Shown one piece after another: positions 9,243-16,744 of a stretch of DNA of 64,000 bases. Origin of the DNA: JANWVO01 sp964458495. Lineage in GTDB: Bacteria > Acidobacteriota > Terriglobia > Bryobacterales > Bryobacteraceae. Each line of letters opens with the position of its first letter. The stretch's first letter is position 1. The notes beneath the pieces are model-generated. The model was not told where the DNA came from and searched no databases. It saw nothing but the letters and a program-made list of their open reading frames with translations. A program made the position numbers and the translations under genes. The DNA lies in NCBI GenBank assembly GCA_964458495.1, contig CAYWJB010000008.1:1-64000 (forward strand). Direction: 5' to 3'.

Positions 9243-11168
9243 CTACCTGTTTTCGGCCGCCGGCGGCACGGCGGACTGGCGCGCCGCTTCGCCGCTCCTG
9301 GCCTCGTCCAGCGACACGCCGTAGGTTTCCAGCGTCGTTCCCGCGGCGCGCTCCAGCGCCAGGCGCGCCGAATGCCATGCGGCGCGGGCAGCCGCCTCGG
9401 CGGCTTGGGCCTGCGCCAGCTGCCGCTGTTGCTGCACCACTTCGAAGGGCGTCGCCACTCCGGTGGCGAACTTCTTCTCCTCCGCCGCCAGCAGCGCCCG
9501 CGCCAGCTCCAGGTTCTTTGCGGCGGCCTCCCACCGCGTCCGCGCCTGCTCGGCTGCCGCCAGCGCGTTGGTCAGATCCACCTGCACTTGCAGCAGGAAC
9601 TGCGCCAGCTGCAATTGCGTCTGCCGCAGTTGCAGCTCGTCCACTGCCTGGTCCGCCGTGCCCTGGCGGTTCCGCAGCGGCGCCTGGAAAAACGCCCCGC
9701 CGTTGATCGCCGGGAAGTTCCTGCGGAAGCTCTGCCCGAGCGCGGTGCCGAAACCGCCCACGAAGTACGGGTCCGGCTGCTGGACCCGCGGCGGCTGCCC
9801 GGGCGTCACCTGTGTCACCGTCCTGCCCGTGCCGGCCAGGCCCTGCTGCGTCGTCGTACCGAAAGCGATCAGCCGCGGCAGAATCGCGCTCTTCGTGCCC
9901 AGCGCGCTCACCTCGGCCGATTCCACGCCCGCCTTTCTGACCAGTACGTCGGGCCTTCGTTGCATGGCCTTCTCCACCAGCGCAGCCAGATCCGGGAGCT
10001 TCTCCGCCGCAGGCGCGGAGAGCGAATCGAGCAGCACGATCCGCGCCCTCCTCAGGTCCGGGTCGGCCACGCCGTTGCGGCTGATCAGGTTTTTCAGCCG
10101 CAATTCGTTCTGCCCGTGCGTCGTTTCGGCGACGATCAGGTCGCGCCGCGCCGCCGCCTCCTGCGACTCCGCAGGGAGCACGTCCACGCCTGCCAGCGCG
10201 CCCAGCTCATACCGCCGCCGGCTCTCCTTCAGGAACCGCTGCGCCGTCTCCAGCGCGCTGCGCCGCGCCTTCACCTCCTCGCCCGATGCCAGGAGCGAGT
10301 AGTAGGCGTTGAGCACCGCATCCACAGCCGCGATCACCTGGCTGCGGAACTGCTCTTCCGAAGTCCGCAGATTGATGCGCGAAACCGTGATCGTTCGCGC
10401 GTTCACCGCGCGCCCGAAGCCCTGCAGCAGGTTGTGCTGCACGCTCAGCGACAGAGTGGTGGCCCACGACGGGTTCAGCAGGTTCGACGGCGAGTTCTCC
10501 TCCAGCCAGTTGCCGCGCAGGCTGAGCGTGAAGTTGCCGCCGCTCAGAAGCCCCTGCTGCACGGAGTAGGACGTGTTCACGAGGTCCTGCACCAGCACCG
10601 GCGTCAGGCTCTGCACGGCGTTGGGCTGCGGGATGCTGCGGTGGGCGTATGTCGTTGTGGACTGCACGATCGGATCGAGGTTTTGCGTCACCGGACCGAG
10701 CTGCGTGATCTGCGCGTTGCCGGCGCCGCGGCTCACGCGCTCCGTGCCGCCGCCCGCCACGCCTGCGGCGCTCTGCGTCCCCAGGACGCCTTGCCCGCTG
10801 GCCACCGTGCCCGCTTGCGCCGCCGCGCTCGGCACGCCCGGCAATGCGCCGCCCGCCTCCGCGCGCGTCAGCCGCACGCGGGCCAGCACCGGCGAATACC
10901 GGGCAATTTCCAGATCAATGTTGTTTTCCAGCGCCAGCGCGATCGCGTCCTGCACGGTCAGATACAGGTGTCCGGCGCGGATCAATCCTGCCAGCCGCGG
11001 CGAGTTCGCCAGCCGCGCCGGGGGCACGGTCTGCGCCTGATAGGGCCGCAGGAAGACGCTGGTTTGCGGCTTCACCGGTTCAATGCCCGCTCTCACCTGC
11101 GCCGGCGCGGCGGGCAGGACCATAAGCCATGCCAGCCCCGCTGCCGCTGCCTGCCGGAGCTGCGTCAT
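9243..11168 (-). CDS. TolC-family outer membrane efflux protein, second of a tandem pair
   Basis: 641 residues, with a signal peptide (about 1-24, ending PAQVRA-like) and two outer-membrane-efflux-protein repeats (about 75-340 and 385-610) rich in long amphipathic helices, as expected for a TolC-type trimeric channel. The usual length is 420-500, so it carries extra sequence: an N-terminal segment (RPYQAQTVPP ... RAGHLYLTVQDAIALALENN) and a Ser/Gly/Ala-rich insert around 105-170. The start ATG overlaps the stop of the upstream paralogue by 4 bases (ATGA), so the two are translationally coupled. No membrane-fusion protein or pump gene adjoins. A strong terminator follows. Confidence 0.88.
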   Translation of the reverse strand: MTQLRQAAAAGLAWLMVLPAAPAQVRAGIEPVKPQTSVFLRPYQAQTVPPARLANSPRLAGLIRAGHLYLTVQDAIALALENNIDLEIARYSPVLARVRLTRAEAGGALPGVPSAAAQAGTVASGQGVLGTQSAAGVAGGGTERVSRGAGNAQITQLGPVTQNLDPIVQSTTTYAHRSIPQPNAVQSLTPVLVQDLVNTSYSVQQGLLSGGNFTLSLRGNWLEENSPSNLLNPSWATTLSLSVQHNLLQGFGRAVNARTITVSRINLRTSEEQFRSQVIAAVDAVLNAYYSLLASGEEVKARRSALETAQRFLKESRRRYELGALAGVDVLPAESQEAAARRDLIVAETTHGQNELRLKNLISRNGVADPDLRRARIVLLDSLSAPAAEKLPDLAALVEKAMQRRPDVLVRKAGVESAEVSALGTKSAILPRLIAFGTTTQQGLAGTGRTVTQVTPGQPPRVQQPDPYFVGGFGTALGQSFRRNFPAINGGAFFQAPLRNRQGTADQAVDELQLRQTQLQLAQFLLQVQVDLTNALAAAEQARTRWEAAAKNLELARALLAAEEKKFATGVATPFEVVQQQRQLAQAQAAEAAARAAWHSARLALERAAGTTLETYGVSLDEARSGEAARQSAVPPAAENR

Positions 11169-13072
11169 TGCCGCACCTCCTGCGGAGCCTTCGACTGGAT
11201 GCCGGTCATCTCCCCGCGCAACGCCTCCTCCACCGAGATCCGGTGCGCCTCCAGCGTGCGTCCCAACGCCTGGTCCAGCGCGATCTTCGCGTGGCTGTAG
11301 TTCGCCATCGCCTGCACCTCGGCGCTCTGGGCCGCAGCCAGGTCCCGCTGGTCCTGCACGATCTGGAACGCCGTCGTGGCGCCCAGCTCGTACTTCTTCT
11401 GGTCCGCCCGCAGCGTCGCTTCGGCCAGCTCGCGCGCCTTCACTGCCGCCTCATACCTCGCGCGCGCCTGCTCCAGCCCGATCACCGCGTTCTGCACGTC
11501 CACGCGGATCTGGTTCACGTTCTTCTGCAACAGCAGCTCGTTCTGCCGGATTTCGAGCAGGCTGGCCGCGTAATCGGACTGCGCCGCCCGGTTGCGGAGC
11601 GGAATGTTCAGTGAAAAGCCGGCCGAATAGTTCGGGAAATTGCGCCGCAGGATCTGCTTCCAGAGGTTGCCGTAGCCGCCCACGAAGATCTCCGGCACTC
11701 CCGCCACGGCGCCCAGCGTGGTCAGGTCGCCTGTGAGCGCGTTGTTGGTGAGCTGCGCGAACGCCTGCAACGACGGGCGCAGCGAGCTCTTGATGCCCGC
11801 CAGGTTCATCCGGTTGCTTTCCAGGTTCAACCGGCTCTGCTGGATCTCCGCGCGCTTCTCCAGCGCCTCCGACACGAGCTTCTCCAAGTCCGGGAGCGGC
11901 TCGTCGTCCGGCTTCACCATCGTGTCGAGCGGCACGATCCGCACCGCAGCCAGCTCCGGCGAAGCCACGCCGGTGCGGCTCAGCGCGTTTTTCAGGATCA
12001 CCTCCTGCTGCATCAGGTTCGTCTGCGCCACCACCAGGTCCTGCCGCGCCGCATAGAGCTGCGATTCGGCGCGCGTCACCTCGATCTCCGCCAGCGTGCC
12101 CAGCTCCACCATGCGCTTGTTGTCGTTCAGCAGCTTCTGCGCCGTCTCCACGGCCTGTTGCCGCGCCCGCACCTCGTAGTGGAAGCTCACGAGGTCCCAG
12201 TAGAGGTTCAGCGCTGCGGAGACCGTTTCGATCAGTTGCAGCCGGAACTGCAGGTCGCTCACCTTCAGGTTGTTCCGCTGCACCAGGATGTTGCGCATGT
12301 TCACGCTGCGGCCGAAGCCCTGCAACAGGTTCTGGGTGATTTGCAGATCCAGGCTCGCCTGTGTGAACGGGTTGAGGCTGAAAAACTGGCTGTTCACCTT
12401 CAGCCGCTGGCTCGAGTAGCCGAGCTGCGCGCTGGTGCCCGTGGCCCAGTTTTGCGAGTACTGCAACTGATAGACGCGCGCGTCCTGCACCAGCGACGTG
12501 GTGCCTGTGAGCACCGTGTTGCTCTGAGGCGTGGTCTGGTGGGAGAAGAACGCCACCGCCGTGACGTTGGGATCGAGAGACGGGATCGGCGGACCGAGCT
12601 GCGTCAGGATGCCGCCGCCGGAGCCGACGCCGGCGCCCGCTGCCGCCACGGCGCCCGCCGTCGCGCTCACGCCTTGCAGGCTGACGCTGCGCGGCCCCGC
12701 CGCCACGGGCGCGCCCACGCTGCGCAGCACGCCGCCCGCCTCGGCGCGCTTCAGAACCTCCCGCGCCAGCAGCGGCCCGTAGCGCTGAACCTCCACGTCG
12801 AGGTTGTTTTCAATCGCCAGGGCGATCACATCCTGCGCCGACAGATACAGGTTGCCGGCGCGGATCAGCGACTCAAGCCTCGGAGAATTCACCAGTTGAA
12901 CGGGCGGCGCCGATCGTGCCTGATAGGGGCGCGTCAGCACGCCCCATCCGCCCTTGGGCGGCTCTATCCTCGCCGCTGTCTGCCCGCGCGCCGCCGGGGC
13001 AAGGCCATGAAGAAGAGCAACAACGGTTACGGCGGCCACCGCCGCCTTCGACGCAGACAATCCTTCCTGCAT
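11165..13072 (-). CDS. TolC-family outer membrane efflux protein, first of a tandem pair
   Basis: About 635 residues from ATG 13072, which has AAGGA 5 bases upstream and begins a signal peptide (MQEGLSASKAAVAAV ... AARGQ); the frame is open upstream to 13195 without a ribosome site. It shares with the downstream gene a conserved N-terminal block (LTRPYQARSAPPVQLVNSPR, then LIRAGNLYLSAQDVIALAIE) and the same two-repeat TolC organisation with heptad-like helices (LETAQKLLNDNK, LLLQKNVNQIRVDVQNAV). It is clearly a paralogue by tandem duplication. The stop overlaps the next start. A terminator hairpin lies between it and the receptor gene upstream on the same strand, so the pair probably has its own promoter. 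Confidence 0.88.
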   Translation of the reverse strand: MQEGLSASKAAVAAVTVVALLHGLAPAARGQTAARIEPPKGGWGVLTRPYQARSAPPVQLVNSPRLESLIRAGNLYLSAQDVIALAIENNLDVEVQRYGPLLAREVLKRAEAGGVLRSVGAPVAAGPRSVSLQGVSATAGAVAAAGAGVGSGGGILTQLGPPIPSLDPNVTAVAFFSHQTTPQSNTVLTGTTSLVQDARVYQLQYSQNWATGTSAQLGYSSQRLKVNSQFFSLNPFTQASLDLQITQNLLQGFGRSVNMRNILVQRNNLKVSDLQFRLQLIETVSAALNLYWDLVSFHYEVRARQQAVETAQKLLNDNKRMVELGTLAEIEVTRAESQLYAARQDLVVAQTNLMQQEVILKNALSRTGVASPELAAVRIVPLDTMVKPDDEPLPDLEKLVSEALEKRAEIQQSRLNLESNRMNLAGIKSSLRPSLQAFAQLTNNALTGDLTTLGAVAGVPEIFVGGYGNLWKQILRRNFPNYSAGFSLNIPLRNRAAQSDYAASLLEIRQNELLLQKNVNQIRVDVQNAVIGLEQARARYEAAVKARELAEATLRADQKKYELGATTAFQIVQDQRDLAAAQSAEVQAMANYSHAKIALDQALGRTLEAHRISVEEALRGEMTGIQSKAPQEVRQ

Positions 13073-13235
13073 GCTGTTCCTTAATACGCGGACAAAGCTG
13101 AAGTGTTCCCTGTTTCGGATGCGCCCGGAAGCACTCCGGATGGAAGCGGTTCGGCCCCGGGCAGGGCGCCTTATCCATTCTCGGCCAGACGGCAAGGGCG
13201 CCGCCGGACCCTCTCCGGCACGGCGTCACGAACGA

Positions 13236-13264
13236 AAGCGGGGCGCCGCAGGGGCGCCCCGCTT
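13236..13264 (-). terminator. terminator hairpin after the TonB receptor at 13277-16633
   Basis: Perfect 12-bp stem AAGCGGGGCGCC / GGCGCCCCGCTT with loop GCAGG, starting 12 bases beyond the receptor stop. On the minus strand it is followed by TCGTTCGTGACG, a weak T-containing tail. Confidence 0.65.
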
Positions 13265-13276
13265 CCATCCGGGTCT

Positions 13277-16200
13277 TCAGAACGTGATCCGTCCCGACAG
13301 CTGCAGGCTCCGGTTGTCGCCGACCGTCGAGGTGATCCGGCCCACCGTGGGAGAGCCGATTGACGCGTTCGGGAAGCCGAAATAGGGCGTGTTGAAGAGG
13401 TTGAACGCCTCGAAGCGGAAATTGAATTTCAGTCTCTCGGTGATCGGGAAAGTCTTCACCACGCTCATGTCGACGTTCACGACGCCCGGCGAATACAGCA
13501 CGCCGCGCGCCACGTTGCCGTAGTTGTTCGGCAGCGGCGCCACGAATGCCGCCGCGTCGAACCAGTACCACGGGTCGGGGTTGTCCAGCCGCCCGTCCCT
13601 GATCCGGTTCGGCCAGCTCGGCGCGCCATTATTCACGCCGTTCTGGAGACCGACGTTGAAAGGCCGGCCCGTGGTCGCGGTGATGATGCCGCCCAGTTGC
13701 CAGCCCCCCAGGATCACGTCCGTCACCCGGTTCTCGATGTTCACCTGCCGCCCCTTGCCGAACGGCAGATCGTACAGGCCGTTGATCACGGCGCGGTGCT
13801 TCACGTCGAAGCCGGAGGCGCCGCGGTAGCACTTGATGCAGGTCACAGTCAGCGGGCCGCCCGTTTGCCCGCCTCCGCTGGCGACTGCGCCGCCGTAATC
13901 CAGGCTCTTGCCCCATGTGTAGGTGGCCAGCAACTGGAAGCCCTGCGCGAAGCGGCGCTCCGCCTTTGTGATCAGCCCGTGGTAAGTGCTCATGTTCATC
14001 GGTTCGAAGATCAGTACGCTGGGGATGTTGCGCAGCGCCTGGATCGGGCGCCGGTCTTCGACGGATCCCGCGCCCAGCCGCACCTCGTTGTGGTTGAAGC
14101 CGTACAGCAGATTGATGCCGCGGCTGCCGGCATACCCGATCTCTGCCATCCATTCCCGCGTGATCTGCCGCTGGATGTTGAACGTCCACGTCTGCGCATA
14201 CTGCGTCTGGTTGTTGAATGAGTAGCCGCGCACCACCGGACGCCGCGTGTTGATCTCGGCAGTCGATTGCGGCTTCAGCGGCACGAGCGCCCCGAACGGT
14301 TGCTCGATCCGTGGCACGTTCGTGTAATCGAGCAGGAAGTCGCTGAGGCTGAAACTCTCGCTGAACAGGTGCGGAGGGCCCTGAGTGAGCATGCTGGATG
14401 CGGAGTAGGGTTCGGGGAAGTAGCTCAGCCCGTATCCGGCCCGAAGCACCGTCCTCTGGTCGCCGAACACGTCGTAGGCCAGCCCCACGCGCGGCCCGAA
14501 GTTGTTCAGGTCCGTGTTGCGAAGAGTCCGGCTGTAGCCGCCCTCGTTGGCATAGGCAAACATCAGCTTCGGCAAGTCAAAGCTGGTCATCCGGTCGTAT
14601 TTCTCGGTCTCCGGGTGGAAGATCTCGTAGCGCACGCCGAGATTGAGCGTCAGTCGCGAGTTCACTTTCCAGTCGTCCTGGAAGAACCACGCATTCTCCC
14701 AGGCTCGCAGACCGGGCACACCGAGCAGGAACCCCCGCTGCCCGCTCTGGATCAGTCCGAGCAGCATGGTCGCGAAACCCGTTCCCCCCGTGCGGCTGAC
14801 CGGATCCATGGTGAAGCCACGGCCGAATGTGAACTGCCCGCGGGTGTCGGCGTTGGTGAACGGACTTACGTCCCTCCGCACCGTGTGGTATCCGAACTTC
14901 AACGTGTGACGGCTCACTGTCCAGTACACGTTGTAGTCCGTCTGGTAGTTCACTTGCTTCGGCCGCGCCGGCAGGAAGCTCGGCCCGCCGCTCAGACCCG
15001 TGAAGTCAGAAACGTTGATGGTCGGAATTCCAGTGGAATTGTCCGTCAAGTTGATGTTGCGGATGCCCAGAGAGTCCGCCGCCGGTATGCCGAAATCCGA
15101 GTGGACGGTCGAAGGATTCGTCCTCGCCCAGCCGGCGCGGAATTCGCCTACGATAGCCGGCGACCACACACGGCTCCAGTTGATTGCTCCGCCGTGCGTC
15201 CGCAACCGCGTGTACTGGATCCCGGCGACGAACGGCCCGAGCTTGAACTTCTGGGCCGCTTCCGGCGGCGTTGGCAGGCAGCAGTTGGCCTGCCCCTGGG
15301 GCGCGTCCAGATCGTACCACTGCTGCGCCAGCCGGAAGAAGACCGAATCTTTTTGGGACGCCTGCCAGTCCAGCCGCGCCGTGTATTGGTTGTCCTTGAT
15401 CCTTCGCTCCGGCGCAGACTGATAATTGTTGAAGTTCCCGGCGAGGTTCGGCCGGGGATACACGCTCGCCACGTTGCGGGAAACCTGACCAATCAACGAT
15501 CCGGGGATCGTATTGTTCGGGAATGGATCACGAATGAACCCGGAAGGATTGTTCGGGTTCACGCGGGTGGTGAACGGGTTGTACACCTGGATCAGCGCCC
15601 CGGCAGGCGTCCGGAAGTCGCTGAAATCTCCGTTGCGCACGGCATCGGTGGGCACCGTGTTCAGGTAATTGAGACCGCGCACCTCGCGTTGCCCGGCATA
15701 ATCCGCCCAGAAAAACAGCTTGTTGCGGATGATCGGCCCGCTGCCGGCGAGCCCCATCTGGTGGCGCCGGAACGGCAATTTCTTTGGCAGGGCCTGCGGC
15801 GACTGGAAGTAGTTGCGAGCGTCGAACACGATGTTGCGATGGAACCAGAATGCCGTCGCGTGCCAGTCGTTCGAGCCGGAACGCGTGGAGACGCTCACCA
15901 CGCCGGCGCCGCGCCCGAACTCGGCCGAGAAGGCGCCGGTCAGCACCTTGAACTCGCGAACCGACTCGAGCGACGGCTGCACGATCACCGTGTTGAACGT
16001 GTACTCGTTGTTGTCGATGCCGTCCACCAGCCATCCGTTGGCGTTCGCGCGCTGCCCCAGAGGGTTGTAGTTGGACGCGGCGCGGGGGTTGAACGTCGAT
16101 GCCCCCGAGAGGTTCTCGCCCGCCTGGCCCGGCGTCACCCCCGGGGCCAGATAGACAAGCTGCGCGAAATTCCGTCCGTTCAGCGGCAGCTCCTGCACCG

Positions 16201-16633
16201 CCCGCTGTTCGATCACCTGTCCTGTCTCCGCGCTCGCGCTTTGCACCAGCGGCGCGGCGGCGGTCACCTCGACGGTCTCCGTCACGTTGCCAACCGTAAG
16301 AACGAGATCCACGCGCGCCTGCGAGTTCACCGTCACCACGATGTCCCGCTGCTCGGCGCGCTTGAACCCCGGCTGCTCCACCGTCACACGGTACGTTCCC
16401 GGAATCAGAAAGGGCACGATGAATGCCCCCGTCTGGTCCGTCGTGCGCGTGAACGTAGTCCCCTGTCCTTCATTGACTACAGTGACGGCAGCGCCGGCGA
16501 CAACGGCACCCTGCTGGTCCGTCACCGTTCCGAAAATTGTCCCCGTGGTTACCTGCGCAGGCAGGCTCGCGCACACCAGCGCAAGAAGAATCAATGCGCC
16601 ACCTGGCACCCTGAAAGATGGGTCATTCTTCAT
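13277..16633 (-). CDS. TonB-dependent receptor, Oar-like, LPLNGRNF type
   Basis: 1118 residues from ATG 16633, which is preceded by AAAGGGGT and opens a signal peptide ending LPAQ (about 27); the frame stays open for 846 further bases upstream, but that part is the shadow of the divergent receptor. Residues about 28-110 are a carboxypeptidase-regulatory-like domain (GTIFGTVTDQQGAVVAG), then a plug with the motif LPLNGRNFAQLVYLAPG characteristic of acidobacterial Oar-like receptors, and a large barrel ending LSGRITF. The substrate is not evident. It is transcribed divergently from another TonB receptor (16745) over a 111-base intergenic region, suggesting possible shared control. Confidence 0.92.
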   Translation of the reverse strand: MKNDPSFRVPGGALILLALVCASLPAQVTTGTIFGTVTDQQGAVVAGAAVTVVNEGQGTTFTRTTDQTGAFIVPFLIPGTYRVTVEQPGFKRAEQRDIVVTVNSQARVDLVLTVGNVTETVEVTAAAPLVQSASAETGQVIEQRAVQELPLNGRNFAQLVYLAPGVTPGQAGENLSGASTFNPRAASNYNPLGQRANANGWLVDGIDNNEYTFNTVIVQPSLESVREFKVLTGAFSAEFGRGAGVVSVSTRSGSNDWHATAFWFHRNIVFDARNYFQSPQALPKKLPFRRHQMGLAGSGPIIRNKLFFWADYAGQREVRGLNYLNTVPTDAVRNGDFSDFRTPAGALIQVYNPFTTRVNPNNPSGFIRDPFPNNTIPGSLIGQVSRNVASVYPRPNLAGNFNNYQSAPERRIKDNQYTARLDWQASQKDSVFFRLAQQWYDLDAPQGQANCCLPTPPEAAQKFKLGPFVAGIQYTRLRTHGGAINWSRVWSPAIVGEFRAGWARTNPSTVHSDFGIPAADSLGIRNINLTDNSTGIPTINVSDFTGLSGGPSFLPARPKQVNYQTDYNVYWTVSRHTLKFGYHTVRRDVSPFTNADTRGQFTFGRGFTMDPVSRTGGTGFATMLLGLIQSGQRGFLLGVPGLRAWENAWFFQDDWKVNSRLTLNLGVRYEIFHPETEKYDRMTSFDLPKLMFAYANEGGYSRTLRNTDLNNFGPRVGLAYDVFGDQRTVLRAGYGLSYFPEPYSASSMLTQGPPHLFSESFSLSDFLLDYTNVPRIEQPFGALVPLKPQSTAEINTRRPVVRGYSFNNQTQYAQTWTFNIQRQITREWMAEIGYAGSRGINLLYGFNHNEVRLGAGSVEDRRPIQALRNIPSVLIFEPMNMSTYHGLITKAERRFAQGFQLLATYTWGKSLDYGGAVASGGGQTGGPLTVTCIKCYRGASGFDVKHRAVINGLYDLPFGKGRQVNIENRVTDVILGGWQLGGIITATTGRPFNVGLQNGVNNGAPSWPNRIRDGRLDNPDPWYWFDAAAFVAPLPNNYGNVARGVLYSPGVVNVDMSVVKTFPITERLKFNFRFEAFNLFNTPYFGFPNASIGSPTVGRITSTVGDNRSLQLSGRITF

Positions 16634-16707
16634 GGATCTACCCCTTTCCCACAACTGCGGCCGTTGTTGCGGTTCCTCAATCCTGTAGCAACCGCCTGCC
16701 GGCTCCG

Positions 16708-16713
16708 TATGAT
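16708..16713 (+). promoter_or_regulatory. candidate -10 box for the plus-strand TonB receptor
   Basis: TATGAT (5 of 6 match) lies 37 bases upstream of the GTG at 16745. A poor -35 (GTAGCA, 16685-16690) is at 17-base spacing. The in-frame ATG at 16709 falls inside this box, which argues that translation begins at the GTG instead. Confidence 0.35.
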
Positions 16714-16744
16714 AATCGAAGAAGTTTCTGAACGGAAGGCTGCG

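Noticed and set aside
14267..16744. Plus-strand open frame running into the receptor at 16745
   Set aside because: It lies opposite the receptor gene 13277-16633, is Arg/His/Pro-rich with no recognisable protein features, and is a shadow of high GC sequence; the true start is near 16745.
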